Origin: Mansonella perstans
Taxonomy: Eukaryota; Nematoda; Chromadorea; Rhabditida; Onchocercidae
Assembly (NCBI GenBank): GCA_037074765.1
Contig: JBAMDO010000065.1
Coordinates: 1 to 64,000, forward strand
DNA length: 64,000 nucleotides
Direction of reading: 5' to 3'
Shown here: positions 1 to 14,489 of the stretch, in pieces
How positions within the stretch are numbered: position 1 is the stretch's first letter
Layout of the letters: every line of letters begins with the position of its first letter
Made by a program: the position numbers and the translations under genes
Notes under the pieces: model-generated
Told to the model about the DNA's origin: nothing
The model's input: the letters and a program-made list of their open reading frames with translations, nothing else
The model's database searches: none

Positions 1-468
1 TGTAGAATATCTTTTCGTTATTTTTATTGTTATCCCATTCATTTTGCAGACACATAAATTTTTACAGGCACTTGTTTTTTTTTTTTTTTCAGATTAAATC
101 TCTGGGAATTATTATTAGACGACCTTTACAAAAAAAAAATTTGAACAAATTTCATCTTTCATCCATCTTTTAACATATCGAAGTTCGAAAGTTTTTTTTT
201 TATCTTAAAATAAAATGAATAAATATTAGAAATGATAATAATAATAATACAGAGAATGAAGAGGGAAAGAGAGAGAGAGGGAGAAAGAAAGAGAGATATG
301 AATAGATAATAGTACAGAGAAGGAGAGATATGGATAAAGTGAATTTTATTTTTGAAAGTTAAATTAATTCAACAAAGTTTTATATGAAAGAAGTACTGCT
401 AACTTTTACAATTGATTGTCCATTTTACTGTTTACAAATGGTTACAACTATTTACACATAACTACCAT

Positions 469-541
469 TGCTGCTACTGCAGTTCGCTGCTACTGCAGTT
501 CGCTGCTACTGCAGTTCGTTGCTATTGCAGTTTGCTGCTAC
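469..541. repeat. 16-bp tandem repeat, about 4 copies
   Basis: The unit GCTGCTACTGCAGTTC repeats about four times head to tail; the first three copies are nearly perfect and the last diverged. The repeat is translatable on the plus strand but carries no recognisable protein signal, so I treat it as non-coding. Confidence 0.8.
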
Positions 542-623
542 TTTTTGTGTAATGTCTGTGTGAGTGTATCGAACTGCAATTTGTTGCTTTTCTTTTCTTT
601 TCTGTAATATTTATGGGTGTATC

Positions 624-694
624 CGTTTGTCTGTCCGTCCGTCTGTCCGTCCGTCTGTCTGTCTGTCCGTCTGTCTGTCTGTCTGTCTGTCTGT
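624..694. repeat. CTGT/CCGT microsatellite
   Basis: An imperfect tetranucleotide repeat of CTGT with interspersed CCGT units, in a region without genes. Confidence 0.85.
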
Positions 695-1257
695 GTACGT
701 GCTATTTGTTTATCCTAATAATGCATTCATTGAATCCTGAATTGAAATTGATGAATGACTTTTTCACATATTTTTAAGCTAATTTCCGATTGTACTTTTT
801 TCAAAAAACGATAAAAATTATTAGCAAAGAAAGCAGAGAAATGCAATGTTTTTTTTTTTTTTTTTTACATTCTTAAAATTGAAAAAAAGAAAAATTTTTC
901 TTTTTTTTCCTTTTTATTTGTCACCAAAAATGCAAGAAAACAGATTGGAAGTTAGAAGAGAAAGAGGAAGTATGTATCGTTGGCAATTTTAGCAAATGGC
1001 ACAAACCGGTACAGACTGATCATGACAGACAACCGGACACACCCATCCTATTAAAACAGTAGCCAGACACTTGAAAAATCCTTTGGCTTTATGCCAATGC
1101 CAATTCTTTCATTTTATGCCTAAACTTTGGCAACATAATGATGATGCTGATGATTATGATGATGATGATGAGGATGAGGGACCAGGGATTATTAAAAAAA
1201 AAAAAATAAAAAAATAATATTATTTGAAAAATCGCGAGAAAATGATTGAATACGATC

Positions 1258-1356
1258 ATACGCACGCATACGCACATACACGCACACACACGCACACACA
1301 CGCACGTACGCACACACGCACGCACACACGCACACACGTACACACACACATACACA
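1258..1356. repeat. CA-rich microsatellite with CG interruptions
   Basis: The sequence alternates CACA with regularly placed CGCA units. It produces two overlapping minus-strand ORFs rich in Cys and Val, which are artefacts of the repeat. Confidence 0.85.
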
Positions 1357-1635
1357 TTTCTTTATTTCAGGATAACAATAATTCATGATCGATTACAACA
1401 CTGATAATGTAATCTTTTTCTACTTCTTTCATCTTTTTCCACATTATTTTTTTCGCTCCAATATGTAAATTTCTATATATCAATCCTAGAAAAAAAAAAA
1501 AAAAAAAACAAACAAAGATCCTGAAATTATTTATCAACTTTTTGAAAAAGTTCGAAATCATTTGAAAAAGTTTGAATGAACAAAACATTGTCAAAAACAA
1601 TTTAAGGTAATTGTGGTTATCCAGGTGTTCAGCTG

Positions 1636-2245
1636 TCTGAATCGCTCTTTATTCAATTATTTACTTTTGGATAGCTTTTTATCCAATTTGTTTACTTCTG
1701 AATCGCTCTTTATCCAATTTGTTTACTTCTGAATCGCTCTTTATCCAATTTGTTTACTTCTGAATCGCTCTTTATCCAATTTGTTTACTTCTGAATCGCT
1801 CTTTATCCAATTTGTTTACTTCTGAATCGCTCTTTATCCAATTTGTTTACTTCTGAATCGCTCTTTATCCAATTTGTTTACTTCTGAATCGCTCTTTATC
1901 CAATTTGTTTACTTCTGAATCGCTCTTTTTCAATTTGTTTACTTCTGAATCGCTCTTTATCCAATTTGTTTATTTGACGTTTATCCAATTTGTTTTACTT
2001 CTGAATCGCTCTTTATCCAAATTTGTTTTACTTCTGAATCGCTCTTTATCAATTTTTTACTTCTGATTTTTATCCAATGTTTACTTCTGAATGCTCTTTA
2101 TCATTTTGTTTTACTTCTGAATCGCTCTTTATCCAATTTGTTTACTTCTGAATCGCTCTTTATCAATTTTTTATTTCGCCTTTATAGTTTACTTCTGAAT
2201 CGCTCTTTATCCAATTTGTTTACTTCTGAATCGCTCTTTATCCAG
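1636..2245. repeat. 31-bp minisatellite, about 19 copies
   Basis: Head-to-tail copies of a 31-bp unit that begins TGAATCGCTCTTTATCCAAT. Copies up to about 1920 and after about 2200 are near-identical. Copies between about 1920 and 2200 carry many small insertions and deletions, partly at homopolymers. Both ends of the array are flanked by ATCCAGGTGTTCA (about 1619 and about 2240). Confidence 0.92.
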
Positions 2246-2600
2246 GTGTTCATTTCTGGTTCTCTCTTTGCATATTTTATTACATGATAAATTTCTGGAT
2301 TTTTCTAAATTTTTAAATTTACGAAGTTTTTTTTTTTTTTTTGCAAGTTTTTACAAGACAAAAATTCATCTAAAAACATCTACGAATAGAATTATTATTT
2401 AGGACGCAGTAATTGTTGTTGATAGGACTAATTACTAATGTATTATGTAATAAAAGGTATCATATCATCTGGCTCAATTGGGTAAAAAGAAAGGCCAGTT
2501 ACCGGTGAATGAATGGGATCTTGGCTTCATTCCAGCTTCCTGCATTTTATGGCTCTGAAATTAGTCTATAAAGACTTATTTTATTTATATCATATCTGTA

Positions 2601-2642
2601 TATGTGTGTCTGTCTGTCTGTGTGTGTGTGTGTGTGTGTGTG
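2601..2642. repeat. GT microsatellite
   Basis: GTGT followed by a short GTCT run and then an uninterrupted GT run, in the non-coding flank. Confidence 0.85.
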
Positions 2643-3471
2643 ATATTTGAGAATTCACTGAGGATATGAAATATATTGAAAAATAAAACGGTTCAGAGCA
2701 AACAAACAACATTAAATGTACATATTCATAAATAACTTCATCACATTATGCGCAACAACAACTAACATTCATGCATAAATTATACGTTTATATAAGTTGT
2801 CTGCAAAAAAAAAAAAAAAAAAAAAAAAAGAGCCTATCATGATGACAACAAGCCTTAAGCATTCATTTCACTGAGCCATTTAAAAAAAAAAAGCCAAAAT
2901 AATCCTATCATAAATAGATTTGATATATATAGGGACAATATAGCATTGCAATAACATTTTGCTTTTCATTGATTCATTTAAATTTTAAAAATTAAAAATT
3001 GGCATTAAATAATTGCAAATGAAAAAAGCTAAAAAATGATTTCTATTTTGGAGCAATAATTACAAGTACTAAAATATGCAATAATTGTAAAAATACTAAC
3101 ATGCTGTAATCATTCATAGTTATAAAAAATGAAATAATATGAACATAAACATTCCTGGACAAATAATTTACCTTGCAAATTTTACTTCTCGAAATGATAT
3201 TCTCGAATTTCATTTTTTCGAAGAAATCCAACAAAAAAAAAAAAAAAAAAAGGGAACTTGAAAATTTAGGAAAAAAAGTGAACTTTCTTTGATTTCTGAC
3301 AACATCAATGATATTTCATTATGAAAAGATTTTTTTTTTGCTAACAAGGAAGAATTATTTGTGCGAAAATATGAAAAATGTAAGTAAAATGTTGTAAATT
3401 GATAAATTAGATTCAAAATGATTTTCGCGGAATAATTTCGCTCAATTCGTATGGTACCGTATTTTTATTTT

Positions 3472-6400
3472 TTATACCAATTTTTCGGAATGAATATCTG
3501 ATAAGTTATCATTGAAATACTCCTGTAAAAAAACCTGAATAAACCTGAAATCTTGCCTTGTTAAATTTTAAAAATGGATATGCTTCATTGAGACATAATT
3601 TTTTTATTTTGAGCAATGAATAATAAATTCATATCCAAAAAATTTCAATTTCCAATTAACCTTTTTTGTAATGACGACACGAAATATTATTTTCCTATAA
3701 GAAGATGATTACAACAATGCTGAACAATTTGACAAATACATAAACCATTATTGATTTCGTATTTTTGAATGCAAGCATTCAATCTGTCCATAAATTATTT
3801 CACTATTCGTGTAGTATTATTTCCGGAAGAAGTGAATATTTCTTTTGCTTTGCTCTATATTTTATTGTTTTTTAAAAAGATAATTTTTCAAAACTTTCAA
3901 AACTTCTGCCTTTTGCCAAATAAATCAAAGAAACTTTATCGCCAAGACAATTCGCGAAACAATTTAACAGATAATAAGTTAGCATTCAGTGTGCGAAAAA
4001 AAGTGTATTCAAGTAAAAAAATAGCATAATATGATCAAAGCAATATTATTCGAGGGCATAAATAGTAATTAATTAATTAATTGAAAATATATGCATGGCT
4101 AATGTACAAAAAAAAAAAAAAAAAAAGCAAAAGAATGAAATTAAATGCGAAGATTGAGATCGGATACCAGAATATAATGCTATTCTGCAGCTGCATGCTC
4201 AAAAAAAGTTTTGGTTAGCATTATAAACTGCAGAAATTTCAATGTATAACTTCTAGCTAAGACTTAAAGTAATTAGGTGACATTTACAATAACATTTTGA
4301 TTATTGATAGTTATTAAGAAGTTAATCAACGGCATTTCAAATCTAGCGCATTCTTTCCTTCGGCAGATCGATAAAAGCAGCAAATTTTTATCACTATTAA
4401 AAAGTGATAAATCACTTAATCACTTTGTATATTGCGCTATGATATATAAATATCACTTTCCCACTTTATCACTATCGCTATCACCTTATCAAATCACTTA
4501 AAAGTAGTACTGCACCGATCACAAAGTTTTTTAATTAAAAATTAAACTTTGTAAAATCTTATAGGACAAATAAACTAAAACTAATTATTTCATATTCCTT
4601 TAGACTAAATAATATTTGAGAAACGAAACAGTTTGATTGGTAAATGTACAAATACTAATTACGAATGCATTGAATCATTGAAATCCAAATGACAACCATA
4701 TTCGATTATTGATCTTTCAAATTCTTTCAGTGCATCACTTCGACATTTCCGTAATATTTCAGATTTCATGCAATTATAATATTGCTGGATGCCACGGCAT
4801 TTCCTCTAAAAATACTACTGATATTTATAGGATTAATTCAATTATGACATATCATATAATGCAAATTAAAACTTTCTCAAAAAATTCAAATTTCAAATCA
4901 CTCTTAAAAAATTGATTATCATTTAAATGATGCTAATTGAAAAATGATACTACTTAAAGATTTACCTGATCTTTTCCTGGTTCTGCTATACCAGTAATAA
5001 ATATCTGGCATTTTCCATTGTTAGCAGTAGTTGCTTCAACGATGCAGTCATAGTGCTCCATGAAATGCTGGATATTCTGAGGAGTGCAAATATATCCGAA
5101 GTGATCGCGAGCAAATCGAACCTATATTTTAATTTCAATTTTTTTTAACAGTTTAATTAATTCAACCTTCCATTCATTCAGCTAAGAAAATTTGACTTTT
5201 TTTTAAATAAATGAATAGATGAAATTCAGAATATATCGAGTCATGTAAACGTAGATATTATTAAAATTAAAAAGAAAAAACAACTATAGTAACTTCTTAC
5301 TTGTAAGTTATTTATGAAAGTCTTTTAATTCGACCAACTTAGCTTAGCTCCATTAATTCATTTATTAATTAATACTTCCAATTATGTGGAACTTAAGCCT
5401 GAGTTAATTTTTTTTTTTAATTTACTTTAAAAGATGAAAAATTTCCATACGAACCATTTCATCGTTAAGACAAATTTTAATCGATTCAAGGCCAGCACAC
5501 AAAAATGCATTTGCATAATGATCGCAAAGCTCCAATAATTCTTGTCGAGTATATTTGTACATTGGGAATGATATCTTCAAATTTAATTTCAATTATTATT
5601 AACAGTAAGTAAAATAGTCATTAAATTGAATTAAAATGATTATTAATTTGCTAAGTCTCATGTCTGCTTAAATATCATTGCCATATTATCATCATTCAAC
5701 GATCATGTTAATATCTCAAGGAGCCATATTGATGACAGTAATGTCTTTTTAACATACATATTTTAGCATGGGTCGTTGTTGTCCTATTTTTTTCCAGCCA
5801 ACAATCAATGGTTGAACACATAATCGTGTTGTAGATTGCATCTCTCTAGTGCATTCCATAGATAACTGATAGGAAAATAATTCTCCATCCAGAATTTTCA
5901 CCGAATGTTTTCGTGCTCCATTTAAAACATTTGCTTTCTGTTGCTTTTTGTATGATACCTTATTTCTTGTTTGAATCATATTGGTTTTTTTCAGGTGTGC
6001 TGAAAATGAAAAATTATCGGATTACTAATTTCGGGATGAACCATGGTGACTCAGCCTTTAACAACCATGGTGACTTTAACAACTTTTAACAACCATGGTG
6101 ACTCGGCCTGTTAGTGGAAAATTTTCACTGTTACTTAATATAAATACATATATATCGTAAAATCATTTAAATCATTTATTTAATTTATAGATTATAATTT
6201 TATTTGTTACTTTTTTCTTCTGCTACTTTTAAGCGTTTGAATTTTTGCGACAAAAATTAAACTTTTAATTAACTTTTTGGAATATTTTAATTTAAAATTT
6301 ATATTATAGCTAAAAATGGTAAGAAAAATTTTCCACTAACATTTATAATGAGTGAAATGAGCAACACAACCAAAATTGCTAATTATGTCAGCGAGAAAGA

Positions 6401-9400
6401 ACTGTGCTTCCGGAATGCACTCTCGTCGTAAATCATCCAGTAAGCAGTTAAAAAAGTGTGACATTTGATCACAGACAATTGTACCTGCACTACTATTATG
6501 TGGAATAATATCGATACATTCCTGTAAATCATTACAGGAATTATTGAATATTGATAATTTTATTGCATTAATCTAAATAGTCAAATGATATCACATTTTG
6601 TCAACATTCACGAAAAGAAACATTTTTAACAAATTCAATTTTATTAACAGTAAAAAACTTCAGCTTAATTTTACTTCTTTCCCAAATTCTTATAAAAAAA
6701 AAAAAAAATTATTATTAAAGTTATGATGGATGAGATGTAAAGTGACAAACTGATAAAAATAAAAAAATCAAGATAAGACGGAAACTATGACAGTATTAAA
6801 ATTAGACTGATAAATTTTAAAATAATTCTTATAAAATTAGAACTTAGTAACTTAAAAACTACATAGCAAATTTTGTAAATTTCAATTTTATTTCATGACC
6901 AAAAATTTGCAAATAATTAATGAAATGAAAATTGTTAAATATGAAATTGGAAAGTGATTTCAAGTCACTGAATTTATTTCAAAATAATTAATAAGCTTAA
7001 AATTGAAATTATAAATTAATACCTTTCTGTTGTTGATTACTTTTCTAAGACATGCAAAAGGTTCGAGCAAATGACCGGCCCATGTCTTTAAGCAAATCAT
7101 TCCAAAATGTTTATCTACGAATTTTATCAGCTGAAGTATTAATCGAATTTAATTTTTGATAATTATTTGATTATTATGAAGAAAATCGTAAAACTTGTAA
7201 AGATTGAATGTAAGTTTAGGATGAAATGATGATTTTTAGAAATTGTCAATACAATTATCTCGTTTTAACAAAAATAAATGAATTAATTAATTAAAAACAA
7301 GATGAAAAAAAAATCATTTTAAAGGAAAAATTATAGTTTTGTTGAGCTTATTTTACTATGTACTAAGAGTTCTTGAACATTTCATTTTTTATGTATGTAT
7401 TGTACAAACAACAAGAAATTCCTTATTTTCAGAGTTTTAAAATTAGGTGACACAAGGGAAAAAAGAAATTTTTAAAGTCACCATTATACTAATGAGTGGA
7501 CAGCTAAGGCCATGGAAATAAATTTTTTGTTGTTTCAAACTTAGATTGATCAATTTTCGAAATGAAAACAATTGTGATTCGGTTGCCTTAAATTTATGTT
7601 TCCGTGTCTAGTGCCAGTCTTATTTGACTGTAAAATATAAGTAAGAAAAATATACATTTCAATTCTGTCATCTTATGGTTCCTAAGACCGTTCATGTTTG
7701 TTGTATTCGTGTACTCCAGTATCTTTGGTATATGTAGAGCCTAGGGCATTCTTGCATTCGTTAATTCAAATTATCCTTTTCATTTATTAACTTCAAATTT
7801 ATCAGTACATTTGAAACATTTGTTTAAAGAGCTATTTGATAATTTGTTTCTTAACTAATGAGAAGTTTGGAAATGAATCGGGATATATGATAATGTACGG
7901 TGTTATCTTGGCAGCTATTGATAAGATTGTTTGTTAAGCAACTATCGAAGATGTAATCCAGATAATCACATAAATCGCTCAATTCTTTTGGATAATATTT
8001 CAGCAAAGGTGATAAAATATTGCCAAAAGATCGATGTTGATTCTGTATCCTATTCCATAATCTGAAATTGACCTGAATAATAAATTTCCTGACCACTATA
8101 TCCGTGGATTAACCAGAATATCTTTTTTTTGGTCATCAATAGCACAATTGAAATGTTTGCCATTAATGTGGGTTAAATTTGAATTAATAATCTTCAAACA
8201 AACTTGATCATAGGCTCATAACATTGAGCAATTTGGTCCTCCTGCTTCGTTGTACACGTAAGTGATTTAGCTGTAACTTATGTTTGTTAAAATAAAATTA
8301 CTTTAATGAATAATTAGTGGAATGATTAATGAATGCGAATATCGACGAATATTGAAATGCATTTGCAATTAAACAATTAATCTCTTAAAGCAATTAAATG
8401 CAATTATTAGTCCTAAATATAGTCAAAACTTGTCATTTCCTATATCATTTCAATTTCCAATATTCTAACATGGATTTGAATGCGGTTATCGATGAGTATT
8501 TTTAATTTCCTGGCAAATAATCAGCTTCTTTCTTATCGTAGTAAATTTTATTTAATTCATCGAATTCCTTCTATTTTTATCAAAAATGAATTACAGACTT
8601 TTAAAAGTATCCAAAGCATTTTTACGAGCGCCGAATGCTATTTCAACTTCCGGATCGGATTCCAAAAATGTATTTTCTTCCACTAGAAAATTTTAAGACT
8701 TAAAAAAAGATAGCTAGGACAGCATAGTAAGATTAAATTTTTTGACTTAAAATCTTGCAATTAAAACTTAAACTAAAATTTGGAAAAGGAAAGTATTAAA
8801 ATTGTTCACGTATAGCAATCAATCTTTTTTTACATTTATGAACAAATAAATTTCTTCGAAGCATAAAATCTTTAAAAGTTTTCTTTTAAATAAATGCACT
8901 TAAATTCGTAACTTTAGAATTAAATTAATTCGTTCTCATTTAATTAATATTTTTTTTGATTTGCCAATTGCCTAATAGCAGTGCTAATATCCTAATGATA
9001 GCAGTTTCATCACATTAATTTTTACAATATTAAATTTCTGCTAAATTTGCTGCTACAATACTTACAGTAGCTGAACAGATGATCCAAGTATTTTATATTG
9101 TACAGTAAATTTTTCATTGTATAAAACGATTTATTCTGTTTTGATGAAATATTTTAATACATAAATCGATCAGATCGATTTCGAATATCTTACCATAATT
9201 CGAACTAAAATCGATTTTTCGAGCAGGTTCATAGCGATAATCAGAAATTTGTTTCTTCTTTTCACTGGCAGTTCGGCTAAGTAAGCCAATAGTTGAATTT
9301 GCCTTCTGATCATTGCGCATTTCAGTTGTTCTGGATGTGTCATAGTTATTCATCATATACCTTTGAATCGTAGGCCTTGCTTCAAAATTTAACAAAATTC

Positions 9401-12400
9401 AAGCAATCAATTTAAATCATATAAAAGTTACACAATTTTCAAATCATATTAATTCTTCAATGAAATTCTGTCTTAATTATGAAAAAAAATTGGCGCATTA
9501 TAAACAATCTTTTGCCATTAAATGAGCCAATTTGCCTAATTCGGGCTAAAAATTCTAAATATATTTTTTTGTTGTCAAATATTTACTAAACAACAGAAAT
9601 TCCAAAAACACAATGTATTTGATAGGGTTAAAATTCAAAATTTAAATTTTCAAGTAAGATCAAATATTTTCTTTTTGTTGTCACTATGATAGATGAAAGA
9701 GATTTATGTTACAATCAGGAATTTTTCTTGGTCATTTCCCAAAAATTTTTTCTCAAAATTTCTCTATTGCTGACCATTTCTTTCTTCATCAAGTACCGGC
9801 AGTACAATCAATAACTCATTCCGTATATATCCTGAAATTTTGGTTGTAATAATTAGAAACAGATATCCCAATCAATCAATTAATTAACCAATAAATCACT
9901 GTTACTCTTTTTCACAAAGTTTGCCTAAAATTTATCAAAATTTGAAAACTGCTCGAAATTCTCGTTTAGAACTATTTCATGGAAACTTTGGTGAAATAAT
10001 TTCAGCAAATTTTCAGTTCAAACATCTGAAATCATTAATAATTACTTTTTTTTTTGACGAATTAATTTATTTATTTATTTTCACTATTAAAAATATCCAA
10101 ATGCTATTCAGTACTTTAATATTACTGAACTAATGCTATCCCATAATCATACAAAAAAAAGTTTTTTCTTCGGATTTATCAACGAAAACGATAAATGAAA
10201 TATTATCGAAGTTCATTCAAACTTCTGAATGCATGTAATATTAATCAATTCTAATAAAAACTGAAATCTGTTGAAATTAAAATTTCGTTTATTTTTACCA
10301 CTTTTCCACAGAACTTCTATCAAGTAAACGAAAATAATAAATGGCTATGTCTCTGGCACTTGTGTCATTTTCATTTATCTAAATTATTTCATTTAAATAT
10401 TCCTTTTACCAAATTGGAAAAAAAGTTAGCACTTAGAAATGAATGAATAATCGATGAAATATTTTGTTTTAATTTGTTTATTTCAAACTTTCAAAATTAA
10501 TTCTTCTTCAAGAAATTTCTTGATTTAAAAAAATTTTTGTTTATTTACATTTTTTAATTTTTTTTTTAACCAAATGACTAAATAAAGCATACTTTTGGCA
10601 GCTTCCTCAGTAAATTCACCAGTGCTATTCATTCTTGCAACATAATTTATCGACTGCTGTACCAGTTCTACAAATGCTTATTTATTTTTTTAATAACAAC
10701 GATTTCCAGAAAAAAACAACCAGTATTTAATGTTAATTTCAAAATATATTTGTAAAAGATTTGCACTAAAAACTAATTAACCTTTTTCAAGAGCACATCC
10801 AAATGAGGTAATTGCATCAACAAGGACATGTATACCGGAATTTTGGCATTTTGATCGTACGCCAGGTAACATACAATTAACAAACATGGGCATACCACGA
10901 CATTTACCTCGTCCATTCATTTCCTGAATATGTCGCCAGCAGTGTTGCTCGAGCATTAGCACACTGAAATTTGAATAAGAATTATCTGAAAAAAATTATC
11001 CTTTAAGTTTTTTTGCACTTTATAAAATTATATATTAATATGGGATAGTATTATGAATACAATAAAAGTTTAATGAAGAATATTTAATCCTCTAACTTTC
11101 TCATGAAAAGTATTTCAAGTTTCAAAAATTATTCCTTGTTAATTAAGCGATTAGTGTTTCTCATCTACTCTAATTACAATTATTTTGTTATTAAAATCAG
11201 ATGCAATACTTTTAGCAAAAAAAATTTGAACAAATTGGAAAACTAGAATTAATTGAATTTCTCTTTGGTATATTTTTATTATAGCTTTAAATTGTTTTGA
11301 ACAAAATTTAGTATAGCAATTAAATAAGAAAGAAAATTACCCGTGGAGACAATTAAATTTTTCAAGTGCAAGCTTAGCTTTTTTTCCGCAATAATGTCGC
11401 ATATGACGTTGTATGAAGAAAATCATTTCGTTCTTCTTGCATTTCTCAAGCACTTCAGCTGTCATGCAAGTTGATCGAATATCAAGATAAGCACTGCACA
11501 GGAATAACACGGACTCTCGAGAATAGAATGGAATCTAAGAATTAAATTTTTAACAAATTGTTGCAAAAAAAATCAAATAAATTTATAAGAAATTTGTTTG
11601 ATTTTTCAAAAAAAAGCCAATGTTGAAAATTAAAATTATCATACAAAAATTTCAGAATTAAGTTACTAAATTACTAATACTTACTGATTATTATTTACAT
11701 ATTTAATGGCAAAAATTTTTAAATTTTTTTACAAATAAAATTTCCATTTTTTTCTTGGAATTGAGTTTTTTTCGAAGTTTCCTAAAATTTTTTAAAATTG
11801 AAATGGTGCAAATATTATGCAAACTGAATTAAACAATAATCTTCAAGCAATTCAGCTGAACTGCACTGCACTGAAAGCTTGTTAAATTTTATTAAAATGA
11901 TGATGAAGATTTATTTGTATTGTTATACATTTAAATTAAATTTTAGTGATTTATAATTAATTCATTATTAGTAAAATTTTTAAAGGTTGAGTACTTTCAA
12001 AATCCAAAAATTGTTGATTTAAAACATTGTAAAAATTTTAAATCAATTTTTTGTTCTGATACATTTTAAGCTTGTTTCAATACGGAGTAAATAACATTAA
12101 TTTCAACTGCAATATAAAAATTCGAACGAATTAAATTCATTTTTAATTGAGGAAAAGTTTCACAATGAAAAAAATTTTAATCTTTGATTTTAAACTTTTG
12201 GCATGAAAAGATTCCTTCTTTTTAATATTTGTAAAAACCTATGAAATGAAATTTAAATCTAATCTATTCGGTTCTTTGTAATTTCGATGAACTTAATTTA
12301 ATCGAACTAATTAAAATTAACTAGTCATACGCAAAAATTAATTCGTTTTATTTTATTTCTTCATTTGTTTAGAATTCATTAAAACAAGTACCGGGTATAC

Positions 12401-14489
12401 TAGATTGGCTGCATGAGCTTCTTGCACTCGTATCATCTCCCATAGATCAAGCCAAGGTCGTAAACATCGTCCAAGTTTGGTGTGATCTGAATCCAGATTA
12501 CATTGTTCTGAGGAGATTTTGATTGCTGTAAATGAAGAAGCTATTGACGATTCGCATATCATTAATTGATAAATTAAATATGAGTGTGAAATACTAATCT
12601 GTGGCAAGAATACCTCAAGTTTCCGAATATACGTTATTTAAATCAGAGTGACAATTAATTTAAGGCCTAAGGCCCAATGAATTTATGAATGACAGGTAAT
12701 TTTTTAAAATATTCTTGCTTTATTTTAATTTATGTTAACAAGTTTTTGAAATAGTCACTGATAACAAATATTTTACTGTAATATGTTTTGCTCTAATAAA
12801 GAAATTTTTTAAATGAACTTTCAATAAAACGATTATATTAAACAAAGAAAATGAAATTCAATAAAATTGTTCAGATTTAATTTTCAAATTAAGAACTAAG
12901 ATTGTTCATTGCTTCGCTGTATTTATTATCTTCTAGTAAGAAACTTCAAAGAAATGAATGCTCAAATTTTCATTTTGTTCAACAAAAAAAAAAAAATTTA
13001 TCTTAATAACTTAACTTGGCGATTATTATCGATCATAATTTATTTTTCAAATAATTATTAAGAATTTCACAAACTATTTATTATATTTTTATACAAATTG
13101 TAGCATCGTATGATTATGTAAAAATTCAACGACAATTAGTTTTTGTTAAATTTTAAAGTTTTGATTTGAACAATTCAAAAATGTTAAATGAACTGAACTG
13201 AAAAGCAATTTATACTTAACCCATTTTATTTTTCGATTTCTTTTTTCTTTTTATTACCTTTTACCCATATTGCATTTCTGTATTCCTGACAATTTCTCAA
13301 AACTTATGGATTATTGCTCAATTATTTAATTGCACTGAAACATTTAACACAAAAAAAGGAAAAATTAAATGATAAATGATGAGATTTTTTCAAATGAAAT
13401 TTCACGACAGAATTGAATAAAAGCTTTTTTCTTTTCTTTTTTTTTTTTTAATAAACCTAAATCTGAAAATAAAATTTACAGCAAGAAATGAATTTGTAAA
13501 CTGAAACATTTTGTGCAAAGATAAATTAAAATGAAATAAACTGCAAAAATTGTGAGGGAAAAAAACTGGAGAAGAAGGCATGAGTTATTAACAGATTTAG
13601 GGATACAAATGATACTAGTAGGATCATTCAGTTAGGTGTTGCAAATATTGACCAATTGAAAATTAGGACAAGCATTCGTATAATGTATGTGTCACAAAAA
13701 GTTCTTTATTTTCTTTATTTTGATAATTTGTCCTGTTTTTTTTTTTTTTTATTCGTTTTTGTCATTTATCATTTGGAATGATTTAAAATTAATTGCGCTG
13801 GAATTTTGGAAACTTCAGGATGGAAAATTTAATATTTCAGTTCACAAAAAATCGTACTTTACCTTAGTAAATTACAACAATTAAACGAGCATCAAATTTA
13901 AAAAAAACTCAAGTTTCAAATTGCCAGAACTAATTTTTATTATAATATATACTATATATCTTTCTTTTCCAACTAATTTTATTTATTTAATTTTTTCATT
14001 TTCAAATTATAATTTTTATGTTGTCCATTTTACTAACTTCATTTGAAAATTTAAAAATTGAATTTGACAAACAGGTGGTAGTGGGTTTCTCACAACAATT
14101 CATGTTAATTATCAAATTGTGTGAATAATTTCGTGTGAGTGTTTTTCGGTAAAAAATTAAATTTAAATTTTCTGATCAAAATTATTTGCATTTTTTAGAA
14201 ATAAATATGCAAAAAAATTGAATTAATATTTGGAAAAAATTTGAAAAAATTAATATTACTTACCTATTGATTGAGTGTATTATTTTGAATTAATTAAATG
14301 CTTAATTAATTGAATTCCATTTCATTAATAATTGCATATTGAAATGTGTTATCTATGGTATTCTTTTTAAGTAACACCAATGGAGACAGTGAGTGAGAAA
14401 AAAAAAGAATGCAGGAACTTACTTTCAATGAAGACCCACTGAGTTATCAGTGCCATAATGAATAACAGAATTAACAGCATTCGCATCAT
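3472..14489 (-). CDS. Secreted Cys-rich protein with three CPG4-like modules
   Basis: Fourteen-exon model, 5' to 3': 14423-14489, 12392-12525, 11341-11534, 10782-10963, 10593-10667, 9194-9379, 8595-8682, 7899-8061, 7023-7130, 6341-6521, 5758-5999, 5455-5574, 4966-5121, 3472-3522; every junction keeps phase and gives about 648 residues. Exon 1 encodes a signal peptide (MMRMLLILLFIMALITQWVF). Three Cys-rich helical modules follow (about 25-190, 280-440, 480-630), separated by charged, Cys-free linkers. Modules 2 and 3 align with each other: LC-x2-Y, an F(V/A)xxHFGxxC core and a further Cys about 15 residues on. The Cys spacing resembles nematode chondroitin proteoglycan 4 / DUF19-type extracellular domains, so a secreted or eggshell/extracellular-matrix role is inferred. 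The last exon is uncertain: reading past 5121-4966 would end instead with VNL and a stop at 4954. Donor 7898 (gtacat) is weak. Confidence 0.72.
6040..6110. repeat. Short imperfect repeat of ACAACCATGGTGACT
   Basis: Three copies of CCATGGTGACT with intervening TTTAACAA lie in an intron of the Cys-rich gene. No coding role is apparent. Confidence 0.7.

Larger units (their letters stand above)
1..3471. other. Gene-poor, repeat-rich flank
   Basis: No convincing coding exon is seen on either strand here; the short ORFs present are made of simple repeats or homopolymer-rich sequence. The stretch holds GA-rich tracts (about 250-330), a 16-bp tandem repeat, CTGT/GTCT, CA and GT microsatellites, long A/T homopolymers and a 31-bp minisatellite, listed separately. 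It lies downstream of the 3' end of the minus-strand Cys-rich gene. Confidence 0.6.

Noticed and set aside
1089..1386. Overlapping minus-strand ORFs rich in Cys/Val
   Set aside because: They translate the CA/CG microsatellite; no splice borders or domain.
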